From Mercurialis annua (Eukaryota; Streptophyta; Magnoliopsida; Malpighiales; Euphorbiaceae), in contig NC_065570.1 in the NCBI RefSeq assembly GCF_937616625.2, forward strand, positions 72,505,665-72,569,664: 64,000 nucleotides of DNA, in the 5' to 3' direction. The position numbers were made by a program, and so were the translations under genes. Shown piece after piece: positions 11,572 through 25,137 of this stretch. The notes below the pieces were generated by a model. That model did no database searches. It was not told the DNA's origin and worked only from the letters and a program-made list of their open reading frames with translations. Position 1 is the first letter of the stretch, and each line of letters starts with the position of its first letter.

Positions 11572-14500
11572 CTATGAAGAACTTCGCCACTGCAGCTCAA
11601 TTTGAATCCGGCCATTCCTTGAATCGATCAGATGGTACTTCTCATTGGTTCTCTTATTGCTTACCACATCAGCCAGATTTATGGTAATATACCCCAAATT
11701 TTCCTGATTGTAAATTGTTAATGAAGAAACGATCATAAGTATGGTTAGTTGTTAATTTTCCATTAAGTTTACAAAGGAAAGATATACACAAATACACACC
11801 TTAGGATGAAGTAGACCAATCCGATTGGAGGCGCTAAGAACTTCCACGTAGATTTTATCATTTGTGGGTGGCTCCTCTAGCATGAACTGAAACTCCTCGT
11901 TCCACCTTGGATCTCTATTTTTCTTCACCGGCTGCATCAATTCCAAATAGAACATTAAATTCACCTGACTAAATATAGCACGGAAAAGGAAAATGATGAA
12001 ATTGAAAATGTTGAAACATGAAACAGGGAAAATATTTTTTACAAGTATGGGTTATAAAAGATAAGTTTCGGAGCTTTAAAAGCATTTGAAGAAACGGAAA
12101 CAAAACACCAAAATTTTGGACTCATAAGTTTCCCTGCAACAACATAGGAACCTGAGTCTGCATAAATCAAAACGTGAATACAGAGGATATTGCATACCTT
12201 AGTTTTCCTTTCCTCCCCTTTGAAAAGTAATCGCACATAGGGATTCGTGTGGTGTTTTCCTTCAACGTCTTGAGCTTCATGTACAATAACCACAAACAAA
12301 CCCCCACCAGCAGGTGTTCCTTCTGGAGGTTTTTCTACAGCATTTGAATCTTCAACATTATTTGGCATCTCATCCTTCTTGAAAGCTTTATATAACAGTT
12401 CCAAAACAATCTGCCCGCGTGATTTCTCATTTTGAGCATCATTTGGATCCATGTTTTTAAGCAGATCAAGTGTAATGACTTTTGGTTCATCAGCTGTAAG
12501 GTCTTTCAATGGAAAGACATTCATACCCATCTTATCATGTTTGCCAACCTAAATAACGAAAGGCTTTAGATTCAAAATGACGGGTACGAAATCTGAAATG
12601 TATTTTACACAAGGGAAACTATCTCCTACTAGAGATTAGCACGGTTCGACATTTGTTTTGTACTTCAAGAACTCACTGACACTCCATACTGTGGTTTATG
12701 AACATAATAAATCCATTTAGTGATGAAGTGAGAGCATTTACATTGATCAAACAAGGCGTTCAAAGAAACAAACCTGTTCCCAGTCATAAACAATGACCTC
12801 CAAGGCTTGAGATTCTGGATCTTTAACAACAATGTTGAATTCCTCATTCCATTCAGGGTTCAAATTTTTATGCTTCACAGTTGTTTTCTTTGAAGGTAGT
12901 TTATCTTCAGTGAGCTTTAATTTCACATAAGGATCTGATGCTCCAAGAAGATCTTTCTTTTTAAGCTTTATTGCCCTCACAACCTTCACCGACAGAATCC
13001 CAACAGGTCGCTTTGCAGCTCTGACAAATTTTACAGAAAATTATGAATAAGCTCATAAGTTTAAGGATTGGTGTCATAACTGATAAGTTTAAGGAGAAAA
13101 AGGAAGAGCGTTTACTTTGCAGGATCCAGGACTGGCACTTGTAAGGCTTTCGGCCATAAATACATATTTGCAACTTGATCTTTGATAAGCTCCTAGAGGG
13201 AGGAAAAAACAAAGAAACTAATAAGAACCTCATCTATTTCGTCACGCACAATGCAGAAAGAAATGAAATAACAAATGAGTGCTCATAGTGATGTGATCAC
13301 TCTTTTTTCTGCATAGCCAAAGAATATAAAGAAGAAGAGCAAAGAACTTGAGGAATCCAAATTATGATCACCTGAACAAATCGATACAGGCCAGGAATGG
13401 CCATGGCATCTGCTCCAAGCAATTTCAGTCCAAAATCAACATGGGGCTGCAAAATCAGGGAGAAAGAGATGACATGACTTCCCACACTGCAGATCATTAG
13501 ACTTACAAAGACGATAATCTTTGTTAAACTAAAGTTGATGGTTTAATCATGTAACGGAGCTAAGATTAAATTAATATAATTTCACTGCAAAGATACATCA
13601 TATGAGAAGGGTTGTACACCATTAGCACACAAATGAAAAGTACAACTCCCCAGTCATATATGAAACGCCACCACTCAAACATCTTCTGCCATACGGTAAA
13701 ATTATTTTGACTATTAGCACATACCTTCTCCATTAAAGAGACAAATATAGTGGCAAAACAAGGAAACGTGGGGACTAAAGGCTTCAGCGTGATGCGTGGA
13801 GCAGCAAATACTTGCAAATCAACTACCTGAAATGCTCTGAAGAAATTAGTACGCATACATAGGAAAGAATCAAATGACGATTGTGTTATATGTTCTCATT
13901 AATCACTTGTTCATGTATGTGTACTTGCGTGTGAGTGTGTGAGAGAGAGATGCACCAAAAGTTGATATGTTTCTTTTAACATATGCAACATAGTCATAGA
14001 AATCAAGGAGTAAATTCTGGAGTGCAACATTTTTTCCTTTCATAGATAGTAACAGGAATCAAATACCTGAACCGTTGCTCTCAGACCATATGCTTTGGCT
14101 GCAATAGTGATGTTTGGATTTCCAGCCCATTTCAAAACTGGTTCGATGATCAGCTCTTTCTCATCAGTGAGATAAACTTTTATCCCTGGAAATAAATTAA
14201 ACCTAGAATGAGAACTTCTCTAAAAGTTAGGCATAGCTACCATTTAAAGCAAGCCACAAGGTAACTACATATACAAGTGCTATTCTAGTTATCACAGGTA
14301 GCCTTGCCATTTGTAAAGGCAACAAAAGCAGCAACATAAGCCCCGACAATATTTAATATTATGCATAAATTCATGGGAATAAATGCCTGTTAAAGCCTAA
14401 GGGGGATGGTAAAACCCATTGATCAATCTACCAGTTCCACTCAATTCCGTGGCCCTAGAACCACTGAGGCTGAAATAATGAAAGCCGGAAAGTTATTCCA

Positions 14501-16587
14501 CAAAAATTCCCCAATATGTTATTAAGTGAGAAACTATGAAAGCTCTAAAAATCTGTAGACATGTATGAGGTTTCTTTTTTCAGATATTAACCTGACAAGA
14601 AGTGCTTAAACAATGCAGAATTTAGTTAAGCATACTTATCTTGAAACAGAAGTCAGTTGAATCATAAGCCGAAGAAAGCAATGCTTAAAAAAAAATAAGT
14701 GCCTTCAGTTTGTTCAAGTATGATCAAACCAGCACGCATGAAGCATCTAATCCTAAAATGTTATTCATGCTTCATGCTCGGGTTCTGCAGTCACACTTGG
14801 TAATATATTACATTAATCTAAAGCCACCACTCTATAGAAAAACAACCACCATTATTATGGCTTCTTTCATTTGCATTCTCTGTTTCTCCTAGTTGACCTT
14901 CTACTATCTTAATCAAATAACTTCTGATCACTCAATGTGGTCAACAATCTTTAACATCTGGCAAGCACGACTTCTATACTGAAAGCATAAATTCCCAAAG
15001 GGTAAAATTATTCTGACTTGAATGCGAAAATTTCAGAAGACGGATTTTACATATAAGTTAATCCAAGATTTGCACAAAAAACATTTTATACAATTGACAA
15101 GTTTAGCCATGAAACCAACTTTGATTTCTCAACAACAGCAATTAAATATGATAAGCCAGCATAGAAAATTCATCTTAACCAGTCAACCGTGATTTATCCA
15201 GTGCTCAGGTTCTTCTAGAATTGCTTGCTCTTTATGAGTCCCGTGTAAAAGGGCGTTTTCTTTAACGTTGCAACATGCTTTAACAGATAAAGGGATACAT
15301 ATACATGGTCTATAAGTGAGAGAGATAGCAACTTAACCTTGAAAAGTTGGCGGAAGGGAGCCCAAGGTAAGTTCTTGAAATTCAACAGAGTCGATTTTAT
15401 ATTTCGGAATTTGCTCAGCAATAATGGGCTTTGCTATAGTTTTTACTGTCTTGCAAATTGCCTACAAATTTGATACATAAATGAAAGGTACATAATGGCA
15501 AACGAATTTGTCAACAAAACAAAACTAGAAGTCGAAGTGGAAGAACCGATCAGCATTCAAGTACATACTGTATCCAAGTACGGCCACATGGCTGCAATTA
15601 ATTTGTTAAGCCAGTCAACCTTCACCAGAACAAAACATAAATATGAGAAGCATGCTTAACACGTACAACATTATAAAAACAAAATAGCATAGAAAAAACT
15701 CACACGATCATAGTCTGGGTTTTTCACCCAATGGGGTAATTCTGGGAGCATTCTCTGCAAAGTTTTTGAGTCTTGCTCAACCAAGGGACGGATTACAGGA
15801 TCCTGAAGAATTCGGCAAGAAAAGCAAATTTGACCATTAGAAATTGATATTTGTAACTGCATCTTTATTTCTTCGGAAACTTCTGCCTAGTACCGATGAT
15901 TGAATGTCACAGAAGACCCAATCCATTTCCGCATAAAAAGATGCAACATCAATTGCTGCTATACATGTCGTATTAGCTCACAAGTCTCAAATATCGCAGT
16001 CTACTTAACGAATTAAATCCTACTTCACATCAAAGTTGCATGCACCATTTACAGACGATCCGGAAACACCAAAACAAGTTCATATTACCTAATCATTTCC
16101 CATTTAAAGCATGGAAAACATTGTCCTTGCACAACTTTCTTCATTTAGAAAAGTAAGGCTACAAGATGTCACTCACCATTGAAAGAAAGTGGACCAGTAA
16201 AGTACAGACAAGGTCGTGTAGAGAGGGTAAAACTCAAATTGGCCCCATAAAAGTAAATCATATAGTTGTTAAATTTTCAATTCAAGGGTTTCTAGTTTCT
16301 ACATCCAGTAAATCAACAAAACTAGCACACACACACACACACTCATTACTTAGTCCAAACATAAAAAATCTACAGAATTAAGCAGAATAAGCGAAGTAAA
16401 ATCAAGTTAAAAACACAAACAAACTGCAAATTCATCAAACACGAGCATGATCTGAAGACCTATTAATGTTACGGACCTTGACATCAGTCGGCTGAAAGTA
16501 GATAAACATGTAATAACCGATTACAATTCCGATTGAAGTTCCAATTCCGAACCCGCAAAAACCCAGAATACTACTCAAAATACCCAT
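11572..16587 (-). CDS. SYT2: Plant synaptotagmin, SYT2-like
   Basis: ER- or Golgi-anchored lipid-binding tether with SMP and C2 domains, a family working at membrane contact sites and in secretion. Twelve exons (16477-16587, 15704-15802, 15569-15619, 15338-15461, 14067-14185, 13725-13826, 13372-13446, 13116-13192, 12774-13020, 12198-12548, 11800-11931, 11572-11703) sum to 1620 nt, 539 residues; the family is about 537-541. An N-terminal Gly/Ile-rich membrane anchor opens the protein (MGILSSILGFCGFG), then an SMP domain (~65-250, with WVKNPDYDRVDWLN), C2A (~260-370, KKDLLGASDPYVKL) and C2B (~420-530, SNPYVRLLF-type core, here HTNPYVRLLFKGEE). Sequence reads closer to Arabidopsis SYT2 than SYT1 or SYT3, from memory. 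C2A keeps the Asp in SDPYV and in DWEQ; C2B has Asn in place of the first calcium Asp. Start chosen at the anchor. Confidence 0.93.
16326..16342. repeat. (CA)n microsatellite in SYT2-like intron 1
   Basis: About eight CA units in the first intron of the synaptotagmin gene. Confidence 0.8.
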
Positions 16588-19239
16588 TTTGAATCTCTTC
16601 GGTTCGACTCGAAAATCAAGAAAATATGGAGACTTGTTATAGTGGTAATGTTTCAGTTTCCGAAAGATTTCTTACTATTTTTACCATGAGAGAGTAATAA
16701 AGGAGCATTTATTCTTGGTGGTGGCCGATCTTTTCTTTTTCTTATTTGGTTTACGTTTAACGGATTGAAAGAAACTGAAGAAAGAAAATCTGTTACGCGC
16801 GTGATACTTGGCCATTGTCGGCAAACGCCTATTTGGATATTGGAATCCTACTTGTTCTCTTTTGATTGGCTCTTTGTTTTTGGGACAAACGGAGATATTA
16901 GGAAATGGACTAGTAGGGCAATGCCAGGTATTGCTATGCCCGGATCAAGAGGAAAAATATAAGTGATAAATTCCATTGTTATGCAAAGAAAGGAAAAAGA
17001 CAATCATAGTGATATATTATTGCCTTTTAGATTTTGGCATTATTTTGGATTTTTATTTCTTTGTTGCTTAAATTTATAATTTTAATGTTTATTAAATTAT
17101 TAATTTTTATGTTGCTAAAATTATTAATTCTGATGTTGACAAATTTTCATATTTACTAAATTTTGCTTCTCGAACTTTTTGTTTTTTTAGAGGTCTAACG
17201 AAAACCAAATATTTTGGTTTTTTTAAAATCTATTTAAGTGTTTTAAAAATTATAAATTTGTTTTGTTTAGATTAATTCACCCGAATTTTAATTTTTTTTA
17301 AATTGATCTCTATGTAAACAATTGAATGTGTATTTTTAAAAGAAAGTCAATTCTTTTTTACCCATTGGAATGTCGCATGGTTCAGATAATTCAATTTTAA
17401 AAAAAATATAATATTAATCTTGAAAAACCTAATAAATTTCTAACAAATTGATAAGCTGTGATAGTTTACAAATTTTAAAAAGTTAAGAATGATTTTTAGA
17501 AAATTAAAAAATCTAACTTTTTGACACCATTAGACTTTTTTATAATAAGATAATATTATTAAAATTCAATATTGTATTACAAATCTATTTGTTTATAGAT
17601 GGAGTTTTGGACGAAATTTATTTATTTTAAATATAAATTTGACATTGGTTCATATCTAGCTCTGGTTTGATATAATTTAAATTCCATTGATATATTTAAT
17701 TTATGCGGATTTATATTAAAACAATTTAAATTTATATATAGATTTACTTTAAATCAACGAGTTATAATTTAAATATTATAAACGCTAGATATCGTTCTGC
17801 CAGGTAATGGGTTCAATTCTTCATACAAACGCTGCCGCTCTCGCTTGTCAAAACAAAATTATATATAAATCTAATTAAAAAATAAAAGGTGAAACCTACA
17901 CATGAAACATGGATCGAACACGAATTTGGATTGGGACTATGTTCGGCCCAATAATCAGCTTTAATTACAAATAAAACAAAAAGATTTCATTAATTTATAA
18001 TAGTGGTGTCAAATAATTGAAGATGGTCTCTGGTTACATTATTAAGACTGTTGATGATAAGGACATAGATATCTTCAATGGGAGCCATTTCTTCTCAGGC
18101 CTTGGAAAGCAATTGTCACTCTAGTTTATAAGGTGACATTAGTTTTAATACAAACATTTCAAATTAACACTTTTAAATGTAAGCTCCAACGACAATTTTC
18201 ATGATGAAGGTTTTTTTTTTTTTTTTAACGGATGATGAAGGTTCCACTGTTGCCATCGGAACTAAATATTACAAGCTGATTTCTTAAAAGAAAAAGTATC
18301 ACCAAATGTTTAGTATTTTAAAATAATTTTATTTAAATACCATTCTTTCTGTTTCATTGTAAAATTTCATTTTATTTTATATAAAGATTAAAAAAATTAT
18401 TACTTTTATGTTTTCATATTTTGTCCCTACTAGTGATAGTGGAATCTGTAGATTCTTTTAAATGATTTAAAAAAAGATAAATTAAAAAACGTTAAGAAAA
18501 AAATACTCTAAAAATAAAAATGAAATTTTTAAATTGAATATTTAAAAATAGAAAATGGAATTTTTTAAATGGGACGGAAAAAATATATAATTTTAACTTT
18601 TGATACAACAAATTTTATAGGATTTTAATATTTTAAAGTAATTTTATTATTTAATGAAATTAACATTTTATATACTTTTTCAGCTAAGATGAAAAAACGT
18701 AAAATCAATGGTTTGTTTTATATAGAATTATAATGAAGAAAAAAAACACGAGAAAATTCACCAATTTAATTATTTATAAGTATTATTTTAATTGATAAAA
18801 AAGTAAGGATTTTATATTTATTTTTTAAAATTATAAAAGAAAGTAAAATAAAAGCACCTAAATACCATGATAGACACGAATCATATCACATGATACTTCG
18901 ACAAACAAAACATCACGTGATACAGATGTGAGAGTTTATGGGCTTGTTAATGTGTACCTGTAGGCTGTAGCCCATACCTTGGATGAGATGTGGCTGGGCT
19001 AGACATTTGGTTTGTATATCCACATTTGTAAATGTTTGTAGTGCATACAAATGTTTGTAAATTTTAATAAATTTTTAATAAAAAATAATAAAGAAATAGT
19101 TGCCAAAACCATATAAATAATAATTATGTCATACATATTTAAGAAACTTTAAAGTAATTAGGTTAAATGTAAAACCAATTTAATATATTTTTCTCAGCAT
19201 CCATCAATTATAGAACGAAAATCACCACTTCATATGCTA
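16588..19239. other. intergenic, upstream of the SYT2-like gene
   Basis: No gene recognised. About 17790-17860 holds a gggttcaattcttcat word resembling a Pol III B box but no matching A box or flanking duplication. About 18342-18580 has weakly inverted ends (cattctttctgtttcat on the left; a cgtcccattt-like word on the reverse complement at the right) that may be an eroded Stowaway MITE. Otherwise AT-rich filler. Confidence 0.4.
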
Positions 19240-19719
19240 ATACTGACTAGGGCTGTCTAAAAATCGAACCAAACCGAACCGTTTCACCGAACCAAATCGA
19301 AATAACAATTACGGTTCTGTTTTTTGGTGATTATGGTTTTCTTCGGTTTGTAATTAGGTAAAAGTTTTGTGTTCGGTTTTCGGTTCTGTTTGAGCATTTT
19401 AAAAACCGAAAAACCGAACAATTAAATAAAAAATATAAAAATATATGTAAATTTATATTTGTTGGTTTTAATATTTTAATTATAGTTGATATATAAGTTA
19501 ATAAATTTCATACAACATATAATTATGCTAATAAATATATAAAAATATTTATTAGACACTTATTATTTAATATTAGAATTTATTTTATTATTAAAAAGTA
19601 AAAAAATTCGATTTTTCGGTTCGGTTTGGTATAAGCCAAAATTAAATTTCGGTCCGGTTCGGTTTAGAATTTTTACCTCACCGAACCGAACTAACCGAAC
19701 GCACAACCCTAATACTGAC
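19240..19719. mobile_element. hAT-type MITE
   Basis: Element 19248-19711 (464 bp) flanked by the perfect 8-bp duplication atactgac (19240-19247 and 19712-19719). It begins tagggctgtct and ends gcacaaccctа-type inverse (gcacaaccct then a). Both sides carry dense aaccgaacc/ggttcggtt words like the copies at 8409 and 39476. Non-coding. Confidence 0.92.
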
Positions 19720-20965
19720 TACTGAGCAATCCACCAATTTTTTTTCTTTCAAGGAACAAAATGGTGTGATTTGATACAAATGAAGAAAAATAATCATACA
19801 ACTCAAAATTCAAAGTCTTCAAGTTGGCGAACTCCTCTTAAAAGATAAAGAATTAAAAGATAAAATTTAACGTGTGTGAAAATCGCTCTAATATCAAATC
19901 GGAAAATATTATTTTAACTGTAAATGTTTATAGATTTCAGTGGTACTTTATATCTTTTTATAGGATTTTCGAGGTGATTTTATTATATATATTAAATGTT
20001 TATAAGTTGTTATAATATCGTTCTCATATTAAAGTGAGCATTTGCGATAAGAAATTTTTAATTAATTATTTATTTTTTATGCATAATTAATTTGTTAAAT
20101 GAATAATCTTGACGCAGCCGTTAAATTTAATAAATTACCTTGTAACAATGATGAAAAGAGAAACAAAACAACTTTTCATTATAATCTATCATTTGACCAT
20201 TCTTTTAAGTTTTAAGAAACCGACCTTTGCTTTTTCTTGCTATCATTGTTTGATGCAAAAGATGGTAGCTTTTATGTCATGCATGAATGTTTAATTGTGA
20301 TATGTTTGCCTTTTCTTTTACATCAACATAATTACGCTAACCAATCCCATAAACCCTAGATAACACAGACACTTCCTTCAATCAACGCAGTGACGGATTT
20401 ACACAAGAGCCAAGGGGGACACTGGACCACCCTGGATTGTGGGTTTCTTTTATAGCTAACTTAATAGTGAATCCCTTATTTTTTTATGAAAGACTGAAGT
20501 ATACAAATGGCAAACATATACAAAGAGTTAAAGTCACAATTTAAAATAAACAACCAGTGTATATTTCTTTAGCATATTAAATAATTAGTTTGTACATTAA
20601 ATTAATCAATATACTAAATAAATAGATAAATAAGAGGTGATATATACACATATTTTAAATTATTTAATAGCTTATTCTTTATTGTTAGTAATATTAAAAT
20701 AGCATTTTAATAATTCACATTGAAGTATTTTATTTTTTAAAATATTATACTAAATATGATCTGTATAATCTGTATAATGCACATAATTTACTAATTTAAA
20801 AATTTAACAATTAATACTACATAAATTTATATTTTAAAATTGGTCTGCCAGCTTCTTTTTTTGGTTGTACTGATTGGTTCAAACCGGATTTTAAGAGACC
20901 ACTTATAACTAGTGTTTTAAAAACTGAACGGATCAGTCTGGTTTAATTTTTCAACTAATATATTA
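19720..20965. other. intergenic, AT-rich
   Basis: No gene or bounded element recognised. Short open frames here have no recognisable protein content. Confidence 0.4.
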
Positions 20966-21243
20966 CTCCCTCAGTCTTAAACTGATAGACGCTATTTTAA
21001 ATTTTTTTGTCCCAAATTATAGACAGTCATTTATTACTTAAATGATAAAATGACATGGATACCCTCATTGGTTATACTATATTACATGAAAAAAGAGCAA
21101 ACACCACTAAAAGACAAAGTCAACACTGCATTAAATAAGGGGCAAGTCTGGTATGTTTTTATAAAATTACTCATTTTCATAAATGTACTAAATTTCTTAA
21201 TACTTGTGTTTGTCCTAAACTCCCTATCAATTTGGAACTCCCT
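20966..21243. mobile_element. Degenerate Stowaway-like MITE
   Basis: The left end follows a TA and reads ctccctcagtcttaaactgatag. The right part, on the reverse strand, reads a diverged ggagttccaaattgatag. Pairing of the ends is imperfect, so the right boundary is approximate. Confidence 0.5.
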
Positions 21244-21469
21244 AAGAGACTGGTCAATTCAACTAGTTCGGCCAAAACGATTGTAGTTCAAGTTCAATTC
21301 TTCTCCACAAATTTTAAATTACGAAAAATTATAAAAATAAGAAAACTATTAAAATGATTAAATTAAAAATATCGCAAAAACTGTTAAATGACTGTCATAG
21401 TAGAAAATTAATAATTTATTATCTGATTACTTACATTATAAAAAATGTGCTTGCCAATATTAATAATGA

Positions 21470-21653
21470 AGCTATTATGTATACACTTGAAAATTTGGCC
21501 CAGTTGGCTAAGTTCTAATGATATGTGTATGAGGTTGAGGGTTCGACCCTCAATACTCACATGCCTATTTAAAAAATGTCTAACATTAACTCCCGCTAAC
21601 CCCCACTAACAATTAGAGTAGACTATCTTTGACAAAAAAAAGCTATTATGTAT
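21470..21653 (+). mobile_element. tRNA-derived SINE
   Basis: Element about 21483-21640 flanked by a perfect 13-bp target duplication, agctattatgtat (21470-21482 and 21641-21653). The 5' part has Pol III promoter words: an A-box-like ttggctaagttc and a B box ggttcgaccct about 35 bp apart. It ends in a run of seven A residues. This is the standard layout of a short SINE inserted by target-primed reverse transcription. No coding capacity. Confidence 0.92.
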
Positions 21654-22763
21654 TTATTTTTAAAGATGAAAAAAAATATTTTACATACTCGTAATTCGGA
21701 CCCCCCTAAATGAAAAGTTTGTATCCGTCACTGAATCAACGTGTCCTGTTTCAAAAACGTTTCAAACATTTGATGTATCGGATATGAAATTTCATTTTTT
21801 TTATATAGAAAACCTTCAATAACACTGTTTCGTTGTGTCCGTGTCCAAATGTTTTATTTTTCCATGTCCGTGTCCATACAACCTGCCATAAACTTAATTT
21901 CGCCTAATTAGAGAACTTTATATAAATATTTATTTGAAAAAAAAAACTCACGTGAAGGTTAAATAAATTCAACGTCTTACATCTTACAAGTTGATATTAT
22001 ATAATTTTGGCTTCTTTTTTATTGCAGCTTTCTATATTTTCGTTTACTTAATGTCATGGACGGTGCACAAGGCCAACGTCAACCCCACAATATCATCAAC
22101 TTTTCATACTTATTTAATGGCTATGATTCATCTTCTCTTTACTTCCAAATCAATTTTAAAATTGTCATATGGATTTATTTTTTCTTTTTATGGATATATG
22201 GATTAGTTTGTTTTGGTATAAATGAATATAATAAACATTGTTATTATTTTTAATATTTGTTTGATTCTGATGATCATGTGATCTACTATAAAATTAATTT
22301 GTTCCATTTTGAGATTAAATAAAACTAGCCACCCGAAAATCTTGATTATTGGCTATGATCATCTGGAACAGTAGCTAGAAATATATTCATTTGGTGGTCT
22401 GTGTTTCCTAAGAAAAATAAAATCAGTAGTCACTATCAGCTATTTCTAACCAAATACTTATATACAAATCAATTGTCAGCCGTCCGGCATACAATTAGTT
22501 TGTCGATTTCTTTAGAAAATAGAATATATCAAGATAACATATATTGAAATAAATCCTAAATCTATTGTTATAAATCTATTAAAGAAATAAGATTAATGAA
22601 ATAAGTAAGTCTGCTTGAATCAAAACAAAGCGAAAGAACAAAATTTGAAAATCAAAATGACAGCGCAATATTCATAAATTTCAAATATCAAATTTTCTTT
22701 TGTTTTAGATATAATTTTAAATTTATATATACATATTTATTTTTTAATAATCTTTCATATAAG
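21654..22763. other. intergenic
   Basis: No gene or bounded element recognised; short hydrophobic open frames near 21991-22253 look fortuitous. Confidence 0.4.
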
Positions 22764-23440
22764 GTATTTGTTGGTATATGGGTCGGGTCGCCCATGACGG
22801 ATTGACCCGAACCAATTACCCAATATGGGTTTACATGGGAGAGTGTTGCAACCTTTAATGAAAGGTTGCAACTCCATGAAAGGTTGTAACTTATTGGAAA
22901 GTTACACTTATTCATGGCACCCAAATTGATGTTTATATATATCATTATATTACATACTCCCTCCATTCTGAAATAGTTGTTGCTTTAGGGAGATTTTTTT
23001 GTTCCATAATACTTGTCACTTTAGAAAACCAAGAAAGCATTTATTGCTATTTTTCCACATATATCCCTCATCAATTCATTCAAAGAATACAAAATACAAA
23101 TAAAGAATCATACTAATTAATGTTAACAAGTTTCAAGAAGGGCTAATTTAGTAAAGATACTTATAATTTTAGACATATTTATTGATTTCTTAATTTGTGT
23201 GAAAATGACTAAAGCGACAACTATTTCAGAATGGAGGGAGTATCAAATAAGGTTGGTTGATCATAAATACACTCTCTAAATATACACAATAAAGATAGTA
23301 CACAAGGTGATGAATTATAAGTATTATTTATAGTAATAATACTTGGACTTAGTGACATAATCAATCATTCAAACTTGTGGAATCAATAAGAGGTACGCCT
23401 AGAACGATTCTATATTTTTTCCGCATGTTCCAACAGTATT
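22764..23440. mobile_element. Solo LTR of a retrotransposon
   Basis: Segment 22769-23435 begins TGTTGG and ends CCAACA, the short inverted termini of an LTR, and is flanked by the perfect 5-bp duplication gtatt (22764-22768 and 23436-23440). No internal retroelement sequence, primer-binding site plus gag/pol, or second LTR is present, so this is what LTR-LTR recombination leaves. The 5' part has three tandem aaggttgcaact-like units and the 3' part has aataaag. The LTR is about 381 bp once the nested Stowaway is subtracted. The size suggests Ty1/copia, but this is inference. Confidence 0.88.
22955..23242. mobile_element. Stowaway MITE inside the solo LTR
   Basis: Element 22957-23240 (284 bp) with TA on both sides. 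The left end reads ctccctccattctgaaatag and the right end is its near-exact inverse, ctatttcagaatggagggag. This is the Tc1/mariner-derived Stowaway signature. It lies wholly within the LTR at 22769-23435. Confidence 0.95.
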
Positions 23441-24155
23441 TGTTTGTTTTAGTGCGTGTATATGATTTATTACTTGATTTTTATTTAAAATAATATAGAG
23501 GTGGAGTCCGAGAAAAAGTTGATTTTAGACGCTTACCATTATTAAATAATAACGTCCTATAAAGATAGTCAAATTGAATCTACAAAGAATTAAAAATAAT
23601 AATTAAGTAGTAAAAATTTATTGTTTATAATTACGTTTCATCCTATTAATTCTTCCTTCATCATTTTAGATTTTATTTTTATTTTTTAAACAGTAAATTA
23701 TTTTAGCAAATATTAAATAGTAGTAGAAAAACAGATACAAAAGATATTTAAATAATACTTATAAAAATTTAGACATCAAGTATCATTGTCTCAATAAACT
23801 AGTGAAAATTGTATTATGAAGGGAGTAATAGTTTATAAGGTGGGCATGAATCGGTTAAACAGTCCATAAATATTATTTATAAATCGGTCTATGATATTAT
23901 GATTTTTAAATTTAAAAATTTAAACTTAAAAATTTAAATATAAGGTTTCTAACCATATAATCAAAAAATGATAAATTCAAAAAAAATATTAAATCTAAAT
24001 TTAAATATAGTTTAATATGATAATACAATTATATTCCGTTTTTTTTACAAACAAAAATATTAAATCTAAATTTAAATTCTGGGACCATAAATAACATTTT
24101 CTGATTTGATTTTTAGTTTCACCCTAATAGTTTATTAGTTATTACGGATAGATCT
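23441..24155. other. intergenic, AT-rich
   Basis: No gene or bounded element recognised. Confidence 0.4.
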
Positions 24156-24487
24156 TTTAAAAACGGACTTAAATAGCAATTTGCCCCTTCAACTTGTAAG
24201 CAATGGGCAATTAACACACAAATTAATTTTGTTGGCAAATCAGTACACGAACTTGTTGATTATGGGCAATTAGCCCATTTTGACAAATTAACTTACAAAT
24301 TAAGGGGGCAAATTGCCAATTTAAGAGACAATTAACTTACAAATTGAGGGGGCAAATTGCCAAATGCGGCGAATTGCCCATAATCATCAAGTTCGTGTAC
24401 TGATTTGCCCACAAAGTTAATATATGTGTTAATTGCCCATTACTTGCAAGTTCAAGGGGCATATTGCCACTTAAATCTTTAAAAACG
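24156..24487. mobile_element. Mutator-type foldback MITE
   Basis: Element 24166-24477 (312 bp) between perfect 10-bp copies of tttaaaaacg (24156-24165 and 24478-24487). The two halves are inverted copies over most of their length, sharing words such as gggcaattaacac and cagtacacgaacttg. Long arms and a 9-10-bp duplication fit a Mutator-like non-autonomous element. A decayed relative lies at about 33846-34042. Confidence 0.9.
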
Positions 24488-25137
24488 TGTATGGCTAGGA
24501 TTCTTATGGTCCTTATGAAATGTATCCAAGTTTGAAGAACCCAAGAATCGATCAACGGACAAAATGCTCTCAACGGCTATTTGAAAATAATCATCCAACG
24601 GTTTCTATACATTCGGCGGCAACCGCCCTACAGTATCCTCGTTCTTGCCTTCTTGGACCATAGGGGTAGCCGATCGCAGCGGTTGTCGGTAAATTCGCAG
24701 TAATTGCGACATTTTCAATTAAAAAAATACTATAAGTTGGCAAAAAATTAATATTAAAAATTTAAGATTTAAAAAAAGTCACAGAAAGCGAAGTAGCCGT
24801 TGAAGGCTCATACATTCCCCGTGGCTTCTATAAATTAGTCATGAATTCAGAACCCTGAAAATATCAATTTCATAGGGATTTTAAGATCTCTAATTGTGAG
24901 AGTGGTCTTTTTATAGTTATACACGTTATTTTTGTAAATTTTTGCTGATTTTTAATCCTTTTTCTTTAAAGTTAACGATTTTTTTGTTTTAAAAAACAAT
25001 CTTAATTTAGTGTAAAGAAAAATCTTCATCAAACGCAGTTGATCGTGTTATTTTTTGTCAAGATCATCGCCTTTTAACAATATCTGCAGATCCTGTCTTT
25101 CTTGTTTTCTTTTGGACAAGTTATAATCAAACCCTAA
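24488..25137. other. upstream region of the proline-rich gene
   Basis: Presumed promoter and 5' leader. A telo-box, aaaccctaa, sits at 25129-25137, directly against the start codon. No other element recognised. Confidence 0.5.

Noticed and set aside
17790..17860. Possible tRNA or SINE (gggttcaattc word)
   Set aside because: Only a B-box-like word is present; no cloverleaf, A box, tail or target duplication could be found.
21991..22253. Short hydrophobic open frames
   Set aside because: AT-rich intergenic DNA gives Phe/Ile/Tyr-rich frames by chance; no start context or homology pattern.
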